A stretch of 64,000 bases of DNA from Pontibacillus chungwhensis (GTDB taxonomy: Bacteria; Bacillota; Bacilli; Bacillales; BH030062), in contig NZ_CP126446.1 in the NCBI RefSeq assembly GCF_030166655.1, positions 1,054,001-1,118,000 of the forward strand, written 5' to 3'. The translations under genes and the position numbers were made by a program. The notes beneath the pieces are model-generated. The model was given only the letters and a program-made list of their open reading frames with translations, did not search any database and had not been told where the DNA came from. This document shows positions 34,443 to 43,303 of the stretch, in pieces; within the stretch, counting starts at the first letter, position 1, and every line of letters begins with the position of its first letter.

Positions 34443-34494
34443 TGAAAACGATTACAAACCTATGTTAAGTTATGTGTAACCGGTTACACATAAC
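34443..34494 (+). promoter_or_regulatory. cre site and RbsR operator at the rbs promoter
   Basis: TGAAAACGATTACA (34443-34456) matches the cre consensus TGWNANCGNTNWCA perfectly and overlaps a TTGAAA -35. From 34469 to 34494 there is a perfect 26-bp palindrome centred on AACCGGTT with flanks TTATGTGT / ACACATAA, the presumptive RbsR operator. The ATG of rbsR is 15 bases further on. Confidence 0.85.
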
Positions 34495-34509
34495 CCAGGG
34501 AGTGAAAAC

Positions 34510-35487
34510 ATGATTACCATTAAAGACGTTGCCCGTGAGGCAGGTGTATCAGTAGCCACCGTTTCACGCGTGCTAAACGAAAATGGCTACGTAGGGGAAG
34601 AAACGAAAAAGAAAGTCCAGAAGGCCATGAATACATTAAATTATAGTCCGAACGAAGTCGCTCGCTCCCTGTATAAACGGGAATCGAAACTGATCGGACT
34701 ATTATTACCAGACATAACGAACCCATTCTTCCCTCAGCTTGCCAGAGGGATTGAAGATACAGTGAATCAGTCGGGCTATCGGCTGTTACTTGGAAACAGC
34801 GATGAAGAACTAGAGAAAGAACTTGATTATATTCAGACGTTCGTCCAGAATAACGTCGTTGGCATGATTTCAGCGACAAACCATGTGGATCAAAATATTT
34901 ATGACGCCTTACAGATTCCCCTTGTCCTATTAGATCGTACAACAGATCAGTATCCTTCTGTTTATAGCGATGGTCGGGAAGGTGGAAGGCTAGCGGCGCG
35001 CACCCTCATTGAAAAAGGAGCCGAGAGGATTACACTCATGAAAGGGCCTGCCCACGTGAAACCTGCACAAGACCGTTTCAAAGGAGCGGTAGAAGTGTTG
35101 AGTGAAGCGGATATTGATTTTTCTGTACTCGCCACCACGTCTTATTCTTTTGAAGACGCAAAAGGATGGGCGGAAGAGCTGTTTCAGAAATATCCGAACA
35201 CAGACGGGGTCATCGCCAGTAATGACATTGTTGGAATCGCCATTATCCACGAAGCGCTTAGGCTCGGTAAGCGAATTCCTGAAGACTTACAAATTATCGG
35301 GTATGACGATATCCCGCAAAGCAGTCTTTCTTACCCGCCCCTATCCACGATCCGCCAGCCAGCTTATGAAATGGGGCAAGCGGCAGCGGAGTTACTTTTA
35401 CAGACGATTAAGAAAGAACCAGGGATCGAGACGACGATTGAGATGCCAGTTGAATTTATAGAACGAGATACGACTAGAAAGGAATGA
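34510..35487 (+). CDS. rbsR: RbsR, LacI-family ribose repressor
   Basis: Regulator of 325 residues. HTH: TIKDVAREAGVSVATVSRVLNENGYV; hinge helix YSPNEVARSLYKR; then a ribose-binding-protein-like effector domain. It precedes rbsKDACB in one operon, as in B. subtilis. RBS AGGGAGTG. The perfect palindrome just before the gene is the expected operator, so the operon is autoregulated. Confidence 0.94.
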   Translation: MITIKDVAREAGVSVATVSRVLNENGYVGEETKKKVQKAMNTLNYSPNEVARSLYKRESKLIGLLLPDITNPFFPQLARGIEDTVNQSGYRLLLGNSDEELEKELDYIQTFVQNNVVGMISATNHVDQNIYDALQIPLVLLDRTTDQYPSVYSDGREGGRLAARTLIEKGAERITLMKGPAHVKPAQDRFKGAVEVLSEADIDFSVLATTSYSFEDAKGWAEELFQKYPNTDGVIASNDIVGIAIIHEALRLGKRIPEDLQIIGYDDIPQSSLSYPPLSTIRQPAYEMGQAAAELLLQTIKKEPGIETTIEMPVEFIERDTTRKE

Positions 35488-35492
35488 AGATC

Positions 35493-36383
35493 ATGAATAA
35501 ACCAAAAATTGCAGTTATAGGCAGTTCGTCGATGGACTTAGTGGTTACCTCGGACAGACGTCCATTAGCTGGGGAGACGGTTTTAGGGGAGTCTTTTGAA
35601 ACCGTCCCAGGAGGAAAAGGAGCCAATCAAGCCGTTGCGGCCGCTAGACTTGGAGCTGACGTCCACATGATCGGACGGGTAGGAGATGATCCATATGGAA
35701 CGGAAATTTTGGAGAATCTGAACCGGGAAGGGATTCATACCGACTATGTGGAACCGGTTACACATACCAAGAGTGGAACGGCGCACATTATTTTAGCTGA
35801 AGGAGATAACAGCATCGTAGTTGTGAAAGGCGCGAATGATCACGTTACGCCAGACTACGTGAACAAAGCTCGCGTGCGACTAGCCGAGTGTGATGTGGTC
35901 TTAATTCAGCAAGAGATACCAGAAGAAACGGTGATCGAGACAGCTCGCTTGTGTAAAGAGTTAGGCGTTCCACTTCTATTAAATCCGGCACCAGCGAGAG
36001 AGATCCCACAAGAGGTCATTGAACAAGTGAGTTATCTCACGCCTAATGAACACGAAGCTGCCCTTTTATTTGAGGGAGAGACCCTTTCAGATATATTGAA
36101 GCGTTATCCGAACAAGCTGTTTATAACAGAAGGAAAAGCGGGCGTTCGTTTCTTTAATGAACAGGAGGAGGTCGTTGTGCCATCTTTCCCGGTAGAAGCT
36201 GTTGATACAACAGGGGCAGGAGACACGTTTAACGCAGCCTTTGCAACAGCCATCGCTGAAGGTAAAGCGTTGTTTGACTCCTTGCGATTTGCGAATCAAG
36301 CAGCTGCCTTATCGGTTACAGCCTTCGGGGCCCAGGGTGGCATGCCAACCAGAACGGAAGTAGAGAAGGAGCTGAACAAATGA
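35493..36383 (+). CDS. rbsK: Ribokinase
   Basis: PfkB-family kinase of 296 residues converting ribose to ribose 5-phosphate. Motifs: GGKGANQAVAAARLGA near the N-terminus and the catalytic DTTGAGDTFNAAF near residue 240. The ATG at 35493 is 9 bases from AAAGGA; 35484 touches the RBS. The rbsR stop overlaps the upstream region and rbsD starts within the rbsK stop (4-base overlap). It contains a second copy of the RbsR operator (35745-35766). Confidence 0.95.
   Translation: MNKPKIAVIGSSSMDLVVTSDRRPLAGETVLGESFETVPGGKGANQAVAAARLGADVHMIGRVGDDPYGTEILENLNREGIHTDYVEPVTHTKSGTAHIILAEGDNSIVVVKGANDHVTPDYVNKARVRLAECDVVLIQQEIPEETVIETARLCKELGVPLLLNPAPAREIPQEVIEQVSYLTPNEHEAALLFEGETLSDILKRYPNKLFITEGKAGVRFFNEQEEVVVPSFPVEAVDTTGAGDTFNAAFATAIAEGKALFDSLRFANQAAALSVTAFGAQGGMPTRTEVEKELNK
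35745..35766 (+). promoter_or_regulatory. Intragenic copy of the RbsR operator inside rbsK
   Basis: 22 bp matching the promoter operator at 21 positions: left arm TATGTGG versus TATGTGT, then the identical AACCGGTTACACATA. It encodes YVEPVTHT in RbsK. Centre-to-centre distance to the promoter operator is 1,274 bp. Confidence 0.7.
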
Positions 36384-36766
36384 AGCGTAACGGGATCCTA
36401 AACAGTCATATAGCCAAAATACTCGCTGATCTCGGTCATACCGACACCATTGTTGTGGCCGATGCCGGCCTTCCGATACCAGTTGGGGTGCCTAAGATCG
36501 ACCTATCCTTACAGCAGGGGGTTCCCCGCTTCTTGGATGTCGTTGCTCTATTAAAGGAAGAGATGGTTGTGGAGAAAACGACCGTTGCGAACGAAATGGA
36601 ACAGAATCAAGACGTACATGAGGGGTTTAAGAAATCATTCGAAGACGTTGCTTACATCTCACATGAATCGTTGAAACAACAGCTGAAGAACGCTAAAGCC
36701 GTCATTCGAACAGGGGAAGTTACCCCTTATGCAAACTGTATCCTGCACGCTGGCGTTACGTTCTAA
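36380..36766 (+). CDS. rbsD: D-ribose pyranase
   Basis: Protein of 128 residues that interconverts beta-pyranose and furanose forms of ribose before phosphorylation. It shows the family start MKRNGILNSHIAKILADLGHTD and the conserved end TGEVTPYANCILHAGVTF. It overlaps rbsK by 4 bases. Confidence 0.95.
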   Translation: MKRNGILNSHIAKILADLGHTDTIVVADAGLPIPVGVPKIDLSLQQGVPRFLDVVALLKEEMVVEKTTVANEMEQNQDVHEGFKKSFEDVAYISHESLKQQLKNAKAVIRTGEVTPYANCILHAGVTF

Positions 36767-36782
36767 CAAAGGGGGATGAAAC

Positions 36783-38273
36783 ATGAAGATCTCTATGGAG
36801 AACATTCACAAAGCCTTCGGGACCAATAAGGTGCTCGAAGGTGTGGATATGGAAATTGAATCAGGAGAGGTTCACGCTCTAATGGGAGAGAACGGAGCGG
36901 GGAAATCGACATTAATGAAAATTCTCACAGGCCTTCATCAGAAAGACGAAGGGACCGTTATGATCGACGGGGAAGCGCGTACGTTTGCTAATCCAAAAGA
37001 AGCCGAGGAATTTGGGATCGCGTTTATCCATCAAGAGCTCAATGTTTGGCCGGATCTAACGGTATTAGAGAACTTGTTTATCAATAAAGAGCCTGTGACC
37101 AAGTTTGGTCTTATTCAAACGAAAAAAATGAAAGCGATTGCGAACGAGCAATTTGAGAAACTAGCGGTTTCGATTCCCCTTCATAAAGAAGCTGGTCAGT
37201 GCTCAGTCGGGGAACAGCAAATGATTGAAATCGCAAAAGCACTCATGACCGATGCGAAAGTGATCATTATGGACGAGCCGTCAGCTGCTCTTACTGACCG
37301 TGAGATTGAGAAGCTATTCGATGTTATTCGTTCGTTAAAAAAACAAGGGGTATCAATCGTGTACATTTCGCACCGTATGGAAGAGATCTTTACGATTTGC
37401 GACCGGATTACCGTCATGCGAGATGGTCAAACGGTTGATACCACACCAATTCCAGAGACGAGTTTTGATGATGTCGTAAGGAAGATGGTCGGAAGAGAAC
37501 TTACAGACCGATTCCCGGAACGAACTCCCGAGCCGGGTGAGTCAGTGCTTGAAGTGAAAGGGCTCGGGCGAAAAGGGGTCTTTCGGGATGTTCACTTTAC
37601 CGCTCGCGCTGGTGAAATTGTCGGAGTGGCCGGATTAATGGGAGCAGGCCGCACAGAGATCATGCGTACGCTTTTTGGCTTAGATGGGAAGTACGAAGGC
37701 GAGATCTTCGTCAATGGCCAGAAAGTAGATGTAAAGAATCCAAGTCAGGCGGTGAAGCTAGGTCTAGGATTTATTACAGAAGACCGAAAAGGAGAAGGTC
37801 TTGTTTTAGACTTTCCGATTAAAGACAACATTGCCTTACCGAGCTTACGGAGCTTTACGAAGAATAGCTTAATTCAGGAAAAAGAAGAACAAGAATTTGT
37901 CGACATGCTAATTAAACGCCTCACGGTTAAAACAGAATCTTCTAAAACAGAAGCGAAGAATCTATCAGGCGGAAATCAGCAAAAAGTCGTCATTGCGAAA
38001 TGGATTGGGATTGGTCCGAAAGTGCTGATCTTAGATGAACCAACTCGCGGAGTAGACGTCGGGGCGAAGCGGGAGATCTATCAGTTAATGAATGAACTGA
38101 CAGACCGCGGAGTAGCCATCATTATGGTGTCTTCAGAACTACCAGAAGTTCTTGGCATGAGCGACCGTGTTCTCGTTGTACATGAGGGGACCATTGCAGG
38201 AGAGCTGAACCGGGATGAAGCCGATCAGGAGAAAATAATGACATTAGCAACAGGGGGTCAAGTGAATGGATAG
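36783..38273 (+). CDS. rbsA: Ribose ABC transporter ATP-binding protein
   Basis: Double ATPase of 496 residues. The first half has Walker [10 protein letters not shown], signature [15 protein letters not shown] and Walker [14 protein letters not shown]; the second half has the degenerate [10 protein letters not shown], signature [14 protein letters not shown] and Walker [13 protein letters not shown], as expected for sugar CUT2 transporters. RBS AAAGGGGG. It overlaps rbsC by 8 bases. Confidence 0.96.
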   Translation: MKISMENIHKAFGTNKVLEGVDMEIESGEVHALMGENGAGKSTLMKILTGLHQKDEGTVMIDGEARTFANPKEAEEFGIAFIHQELNVWPDLTVLENLFINKEPVTKFGLIQTKKMKAIANEQFEKLAVSIPLHKEAGQCSVGEQQMIEIAKALMTDAKVIIMDEPSAALTDREIEKLFDVIRSLKKQGVSIVYISHRMEEIFTICDRITVMRDGQTVDTTPIPETSFDDVVRKMVGRELTDRFPERTPEPGESVLEVKGLGRKGVFRDVHFTARAGEIVGVAGLMGAGRTEIMRTLFGLDGKYEGEIFVNGQKVDVKNPSQAVKLGLGFITEDRKGEGLVLDFPIKDNIALPSLRSFTKNSLIQEKEEQEFVDMLIKRLTVKTESSKTEAKNLSGGNQQKVVIAKWIGIGPKVLILDEPTRGVDVGAKREIYQLMNELTDRGVAIIMVSSELPEVLGMSDRVLVVHEGTIAGELNRDEADQEKIMTLATGGQVNG

Positions 38274-39222
38274 TGCAATCAAAGGGGCAAAACAGGTAGG
38301 AAACATCACACAGAAATTAGGTCCGTTTGTCGGACTGCTCGCTCTTATTATCGTTGTATCGATTTTTAACTCAAGTTTCTTAGATCCATTGAACTTATTA
38401 AATCTTTTCAGGCAAGTCGCGATTAATGCACTAATCGCTTATGGAATGACGTTCGTTATCTTAACAGGTGGAATTGATTTATCGGTCGGTTCCGTACTGG
38501 CATTGTCGAGTGCTTTAATGGCAGGCATGATGGTGTCTGGTCTTGATCCGATTCTATCAATTATTATTGGTTGTTTACTAGGTGCGGTAATGGGAGCTGT
38601 GAACGGTCTACTCGTGACAAAAGGAAAAATGGCACCGTTTATCGCAACTCTTGCAACCATGACGATGTTCCGCGGTTTAACGCTTGTGTATACAGACGGA
38701 AACCCGATTACAGGTCTTGGCGATAGCTATGCATTCCAGTTGTTCGGACGTGGGTACTTCCTAGGCATTCCGGTACCAGCGATTACGATGTTTCTTGCTT
38801 TCGCTGTTCTGTGGGTGATTTTACACAAAACGCCATTCGGTCGTAAGACGTATGCGATTGGTGGAAATGAAAAAGCGGCTCTTATTTCAGGAATTAATGT
38901 ATCACGCGTGAAAGTAATGGTGTATTCCCTTGCAGGTCTATTGTCTGCCCTTGCAGGTGCAATTCTAGTATCCCGTCTTGATTCGGCTCAGCCAACAGCG
39001 GGTGAAGCGTACGAGTTAGACGCAATTGCCGCTGTTGTACTAGGTGGAACGAGTCTATCAGGTGGACGTGGTTTAATTGTAGGAACACTAATTGGTGCAC
39101 TTATTATCGGTACGCTGAATAATGGCTTGAATCTACTTGGCGTTTCTTCCTTCTTCCAGATGGTTGTGAAGGGTGTCGTTATTATCATCGCCGTATTAAT
39201 TGACCGAAAGAAAGCAGCATAG
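38266..39222 (+). CDS. rbsC: Ribose ABC transporter permease
   Basis: CUT2 permease of 318 residues with eight to ten membrane segments. Family blocks: [26 protein letters not shown] and [19 protein letters not shown]. Translation overlaps the end of rbsA. Confidence 0.95.
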   Translation: MDSAIKGAKQVGNITQKLGPFVGLLALIIVVSIFNSSFLDPLNLLNLFRQVAINALIAYGMTFVILTGGIDLSVGSVLALSSALMAGMMVSGLDPILSIIIGCLLGAVMGAVNGLLVTKGKMAPFIATLATMTMFRGLTLVYTDGNPITGLGDSYAFQLFGRGYFLGIPVPAITMFLAFAVLWVILHKTPFGRKTYAIGGNEKAALISGINVSRVKVMVYSLAGLLSALAGAILVSRLDSAQPTAGEAYELDAIAAVVLGGTSLSGGRGLIVGTLIGALIIGTLNNGLNLLGVSSFFQMVVKGVVIIIAVLIDRKKAA

Positions 39223-39232
39223 GGGGATAAAC

Positions 39233-40165
39233 ATGAGAAAATTACGTCTATTATTAACGATGAGCCTCGTCCTTATTTTCCTTAGCGCCTGTTCCCTGCA
39301 ACCGCCTGAATGGGCGAAGCCAAGCTCAGGCAACGGGGAAGGGGACGTGAAGGTCGGACTATCCGTTTCTACATTAAATAATCCTTTCTTCGTATCGATG
39401 AAAGAAGGCGTCGAGCAAGAGGCGAAAGCACAGGGAATGGAAGCCGTAGTCGTTGACGCTCAGAATGACGCAGCGAAACAGGTCAACGATGTAGAGGATT
39501 TAATTCAACAGGGCGTTGATGTTCTGCTCATTAACCCAACGGACTCAGCAGCAATCTCAACAGCCGTTCAGTCTGCTAACAGTCTAGGCATCCCAGTCAT
39601 TACACTGGATCGCTCCGCTGAAAAAGGAGACGTCGAAACGTTAGTCAGCTCAGATAACGAAAAAGGCGGCGAAATGGCCGGGAAGTACATTGTGGAGCAA
39701 GTTGGTGAAGGCGCCAAAGTCGCTGAACTAGAAGGCGTTCCAGGTGCATCTGCTACCCGTGAACGTGGAGCAGGATTCCACAATATCGCTGATGAACAGT
39801 TAGACGTTGTGGCGAAACAAACCGCCAACTTCGACCGCACAGAAGGTCTGAATACGATGGAAAACATGCTACAAGGGAACCCAGACATCGAAGCCGTCTT
39901 CGCGCACAATGACGAAATGGCCCTTGGGGCGTATCAAGCGATACAAAGCTCAGGCCGCGATATTCTTGTTGTAGGATTTGACGGTAATGACGATGCCATG
40001 AGTAGTATCAAGAGCGGTAACCTATCCGCAACCGTCGCTCAGCAACCGATTGAGATCGGTAAACTTGCTGTACAAGCTGGCCAAGATGTCCTTGATGGAG
40101 AAGAAGTTGAAGAAACAATTCCGGTACCGCTTAAACTTGTGACAGAAGAAAATGTAGAAGAATAA
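39233..40165 (+). CDS. rbsB: Ribose-binding lipoprotein
   Basis: Periplasmic-binding-type I protein of 310 residues. The ATG at 39233 follows AGGGGGAT; the signal peptide ends in LSAC, which is lipidated. Mature protein shows VGLSVSTLNNPFFVSMKEGV at the start and NPTDSAAISTAVQSAN, DEMALGAYQAIQSSG in the two lobes. It captures ribose for RbsAC. Confidence 0.95.
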   Translation: MRKLRLLLTMSLVLIFLSACSLQPPEWAKPSSGNGEGDVKVGLSVSTLNNPFFVSMKEGVEQEAKAQGMEAVVVDAQNDAAKQVNDVEDLIQQGVDVLLINPTDSAAISTAVQSANSLGIPVITLDRSAEKGDVETLVSSDNEKGGEMAGKYIVEQVGEGAKVAELEGVPGASATRERGAGFHNIADEQLDVVAKQTANFDRTEGLNTMENMLQGNPDIEAVFAHNDEMALGAYQAIQSSGRDILVVGFDGNDDAMSSIKSGNLSATVAQQPIEIGKLAVQAGQDVLDGEEVEETIPVPLKLVTEENVEE

Positions 40166-40178
40166 AAATGTTATAGAG

Positions 40179-40218
40179 AACCCGGGTCTTATGCAGTAAA
40201 CTGTCTAAGACCCGGGTT
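40179..40218. terminator. Hairpin between rbsB and the convergent DJ-1-like gene
   Basis: AACCCGGGTCTTA and TAAGACCCGGGTT form a perfect 13-bp stem. The T-run is poor on the plus strand. Confidence 0.78.
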
Positions 40219-40223
40219 TCGTA

Positions 40224-40790
40224 TTAACTTCTTAACTGATTTTTAAAGAATAAAACGGTCTCTAGTTCATCCTCACGATCTTCAAATAAAGCAAGCTCTT
40301 TCCCAACAGCCACCGCAAATTCAACATACGCATTTCCTTCAGCGGTAATCAAATTCTCGCACACCGTCACATCAGCTTTACTTTTATAAGCCGGATCAAA
40401 GCAAGTAGGAAAGTCTTCTATTTCGATCGATGTAGAATACTCCCTTTCTCGTAAAACAGAGCTTCTCCCTAAGAAAGTAGAAGCTCCGCAAATCGCAGCA
40501 ATCCACTTGTTCTTCTGATCAAATTCCTGAATGAGGTTCAAGATTTGACGTTCTTCTAAAAGCGGCTCAGGATCTCCTCCTGGAATAATGAAAAGATCAT
40601 ACTCATCAGCCACGCATTCGTCTATCGTTTTTGTAACGTTCACTGTAAATTGTCCGCAGTGCGTCACCTCCGACTGGAGAGCCGTCGTTTCAACCTCACA
40701 ATTGGTCACGCTTAGGATGTAGGAAAGAGGGCTAATCTCCCAATCAACATAGCCATCATATAATAGGAATAATGCTTTCAATGGATCCAT
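40224..40790 (-). CDS. DJ-1/PfpI-family protein
   Basis: Protein of 188 residues with the class I glutamine-amidotransferase-like fold. The nucleophile Cys101 lies in the elbow AAICGAS, Glu18 (DWEIS) is the usual partner that stabilises it, and DLFIIPGG precedes. Members act as glyoxalases, chaperones or stress hydrolases; the specific activity cannot be told. It is followed by 12 bases to the metallopeptidase-like gene upstream on the same strand, probably one operon. Confidence 0.85.
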   Translation of the reverse strand: MDPLKALFLLYDGYVDWEISPLSYILSVTNCEVETTALQSEVTHCGQFTVNVTKTIDECVADEYDLFIIPGGDPEPLLEERQILNLIQEFDQKNKWIAAICGASTFLGRSSVLREREYSTSIEIEDFPTCFDPAYKSKADVTVCENLITAEGNAYVEFAVAVGKELALFEDREDELETVLFFKNQLRS

Positions 40791-40802
40791 CCTTTCATTT
40801 TT

Positions 40803-41657
40803 TTATTTTCTTGATACGTACCTTATCTGTTGTAGTTCTTCCTTCATGATCGCCGTAAACGAATCCTTCTCCCATAACATTAAGATCTCTTCTATATCAT
40901 ACCGTTTGAGCAGATTGGTAACGATTTGGTACCCAAGGTAATACCCCAAACGCGTAACTCCAAGATGAGCTCCACCATTTATAGAAAACCACTCTTTCAT
41001 CATGGAACGAGCGTCTATATTTTCGACGTCTTCTTGGAATAAGCTAGCGATCCTTGCCTCCTGTTCTTGAGCGAAGGAAATCCATTCTACATCTGCTTCA
41101 AACGAGAAGTATTCATCAAGATCAGCTTCAACGATTCTTGTGGAAAGGTAAGTAGCAATCCCTTCCTGCAATAGCCAAGTGTAGGGACTATTCCAATCGA
41201 CAAGGTCCCAAGAAAGGTTGTTCTGATTGCTATAAACAAAGTGCGTGGCATGACCGAATTCATGGGCAATAATTAACCGAATCGATTTCTCATTGTAAGG
41301 AAGTTTCTCTAAACAAAAAGCCACTTCCGGGTTATATTGACGATAGGTAAACGCATTACTTCCATATAACCCAACCAGTAAATGGACGTCTTTCGTAAAT
41401 TGAATCGAAAACATTGATTCATACTCACCAGCAATCCGCGGAATCTCTCTCAGGAATACATCCCGCATAGGCAAAAGCTCTGGTAGTTTCTTAGGATGTA
41501 GACGAATCGCTCGCTCTTTCTTTTGTTCCTTATGTAAACAGTGATACATGAAGTACTGCTCATAATCTTGCTGATAGGTGCTGTAATACTCATCTAAGTA
41601 AAAGACGGTTGGTTTGTAATCCTTTACAAAAGGCTCTACCACATCAATAATCTTCAT
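40803..41657 (-). CDS. Zinc metallopeptidase-like protein (HExxH)
   Basis: Soluble protein of 284 residues. HEFGH at residues 132-136 is a zinc-binding HExxH, and Glu165 in LLQEGIATYL is well placed as the third ligand, giving a gluzincin-like site. I do not recognise a named family (DUF2268-like is possible). No signal peptide. The ATG at 41657 has AAGG close upstream. It probably shares a transcript with the DJ-1-like gene. Confidence 0.7.
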   Translation of the reverse strand: MKIIDVVEPFVKDYKPTVFYLDEYYSTYQQDYEQYFMYHCLHKEQKKERAIRLHPKKLPELLPMRDVFLREIPRIAGEYESMFSIQFTKDVHLLVGLYGSNAFTYRQYNPEVAFCLEKLPYNEKSIRLIIAHEFGHATHFVYSNQNNLSWDLVDWNSPYTWLLQEGIATYLSTRIVEADLDEYFSFEADVEWISFAQEQEARIASLFQEDVENIDARSMMKEWFSINGGAHLGVTRLGYYLGYQIVTNLLKRYDIEEILMLWEKDSFTAIMKEELQQIRYVSRK

Positions 41658-41831
41658 CAACCTTCCCCTTTCCTCTATATCCCTTCACACTACCTTTCTA
41701 CAAAAATTTCCATAAACCTTGTTATAATGTTACGTAGTAATAATGTCATCGTATTCAGTAGAGACAGAAACTGAGGTTTATGGATCATCTATAGAATAAT
41801 AGGAAGAGGATGAAATAGAAGGGGTGAAGGT

Positions 41832-42059
41832 ATGGAGAAAAAAGTATTCTGGCAGCATATCGAACATTCAGGGAGTGAACACTTAAAGATTAGTAAAGAG
41901 GAAGGGAACATTACAGCACAAGGAGTCGTCCTTTTTGCCTCAAAAGAAGATATTCATCATATTACCTACCGCATCACCATGGACAAGAATTGGCTAACAA
42001 GACGCGTTGATGTGCAAGAAGACGAGAATCATTCCTACTCTTCATCCACTGTATGGCGC
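41832..42059 (+). pseudogene. Glycolipid-binding domain gene truncated by a palindromic element
   Basis: RBS AAGGGGTGAAGG and about 75 residues that fit the start of the putative glycolipid-binding family (KVFWQHIEHSGSEHL, GNITAQGVVLFAS, ITYRITMDKNWLTRRVDVQ). At 42060 the frame enters element copy 3 and continues into meaningless repeat sequence to a stop at 42131. The normal C-terminal two-thirds of the family is not found after the element. I therefore call it a pseudogene broken by element insertion or an associated deletion. Confidence 0.72.
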
Positions 42060-42226
42060 GTTTCCGTCTCCTCCCAATTTGGCAAAGGCGGGCCTGGAAA
42101 CTGCGAGACTCCTGCGGCAAGAGGAGCCTAGGGGAGACCCCGCAGGAACGAGGAGGCTTCCCAGCTCGCCGCGGAAAGCGAGTGGTTTCCAGGCCCGCCT
42201 TATCCTCCATTAAAGCAAACGGAAAC
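42060..42226 (+). repeat. Palindromic GC-rich element, type A, copy 3
   Basis: Outer GTTTCCGT (42060-42067) / ACGGAAAC (42219-42226). Inner arms AGGCGGGCCTGGAAAC (42086) and its exact complement (42185-42200): a different arm from the other type A copies, yet fully paired. The core is the same. It interrupts the glycolipid-binding gene. Confidence 0.88.
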
Positions 42227-42313
42227 AATTCCTCAACATTTAGTGAGCAGGAATAAATCCGCACTATTCAGGGAAAACAGAAACCATGATCATTCCATTA
42301 AAGGAGAGGGACC

Positions 42314-42763
42314 ATGGAGGAAAAGAAGACCTATCAACAACGCTTAAAAAACCTAAACCCAGCCCGCGCCATAGAACGAGGGCGTGCCTATTTCTCAGAA
42401 AAAGAATTCGGCGAGAAAGTACGCGCCTATAGCGGTCGCCTTGGAAAGAAAGGCGTATACTATAGCCTGCTCCTATTCTACGCATTCAAAAATCCAGACA
42501 CCCCAAAGAAAGCGAAACTAACCATTGCCGGCGCACTCGGATACTTAATCCTACCAGTAGATGCAATCCCCGACTTAATTCCGGCAGTTGGGTTCGCTGA
42601 TGACAGTGCCGTTATTATTTACGCCGTGTACCAGGTGTTGTCTCATATCAATGACGATGTTCGCGCTGAAGCGAAGGAGCGCATGAAGAAGCTCTTCGGA
42701 GATTCGATTAATGTGGATGACTTAGAAGATCCCCATGAATCGGACCGCCCCGCTGAAGGCTGA
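42314..42763 (+). CDS. DUF1232 (YkvA-like) membrane protein
   Basis: Protein of 149 residues. The DUF1232 core KLTIAGALGYLILPVDAIPDLIPAVGFADDSAVI (about 74-108) holds the conserved DxIPD; charged helices flank it on both sides. Function of the family is unclear. RBS AAAGGAGAGG. Ends in a terminator. Confidence 0.88.
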   Translation: MEEKKTYQQRLKNLNPARAIERGRAYFSEKEFGEKVRAYSGRLGKKGVYYSLLLFYAFKNPDTPKKAKLTIAGALGYLILPVDAIPDLIPAVGFADDSAVIIYAVYQVLSHINDDVRAEAKERMKKLFGDSINVDDLEDPHESDRPAEG

Positions 42764-42769
42764 TCGTGA

Positions 42770-42808
42770 AGACTTTTCTGAGTAGGGTTACTTAGAAAAG
42801 TCTTTTTC
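42770..42808 (+). terminator. Rho-independent terminator
   Basis: AGACTTTTCT, 14-nt loop, AGAAAAGTCT and TTTT. Confidence 0.82.
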
Positions 42809-42849
42809 TGTATGATGAGAGTAGATTGAAATTCGGGAAGGGCGTGGGA

Positions 42850-42948
42850 ATGATGTTTGAATGGGCATACGTTCCGGACTGGTTTGTGTGGATGACGGCA
42901 GTTGTCGTCGTGTTGTTTATTGCAGCAACCGAATATTTCTTAAGGTAA
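42850..42948 (+). CDS. Small membrane peptide, 32 aa
   Basis: Short gene starting MMFEWAYVPDWFVW, then a hydrophobic helix (MTAVVVVLFIAATEYFL) and stop. GGGAAGGGCG lies upstream as RBS. It sits between the DUF1232 gene and the lysA promoter. No family known to me. Confidence 0.5.
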   Translation: MMFEWAYVPDWFVWMTAVVVVLFIAATEYFLR

Positions 42949-42973
42949 GATACTTTTTCCAAGAGGCGTATGA

Positions 42974-43003
42974 TTGACAGTCGTTCAAAAAGAATGGTAT
43001 AGT
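42974..43003 (+). promoter_or_regulatory. lysA promoter
   Basis: TTGACA (42974-42979), 18-bp spacer, TATAGT (42998-43003), shortly before the lysine riboswitch. Confidence 0.8.
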
Positions 43004-43040
43004 TTTGAACCATAATAAACTATATAATAACTCTCTCTGA

Positions 43041-43271
43041 CAATAGAGGCGCGAGTATGATGAGTAGCTTTCCAGAGGACAATGGGTCCGGCGAAGGGAA
43101 GGGAAAGGCAGATCGCCGAGACTAAGAATAGCCATTCTATTCTTTGTTGGGCTGGTATTAAACAAATGCCAGACTGTCGCAATGTTAAATTGTGGAGCAC
43201 TATTGAAGAGATGTTGTACATATTCTTCAAATAAGAAGAACCGTATGAACATCGCTTCATACGGTTTTTTT
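43041..43271 (+). promoter_or_regulatory. Lysine riboswitch (L box) with terminator
   Basis: The aptamer shows L-box landmarks in order: AGAGGCGCGAGTAT, GAGTAGCTT, CCGGCGAAGGG, AGATCGCCGA, TTGGGCTGGT, AGACTGTCGCAATG and TGTGGAGCAC. Expression platform: ACCGTATGAA-N6-TTCATACGGT with seven T (43240-43271). Lysine binding should favour the terminator and shut off lysA. Confidence 0.94.
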
Positions 43272-43303
43272 GTGTTGCAGAGGAGACAAAAGGAGATTTA
43301 TAC

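Noticed and set aside
42955-43270. T-box or SAM riboswitch before lysA
   Set aside because: The conserved blocks fit the lysine riboswitch precisely and there is no T-box TGGNACCGCG-like sequence.
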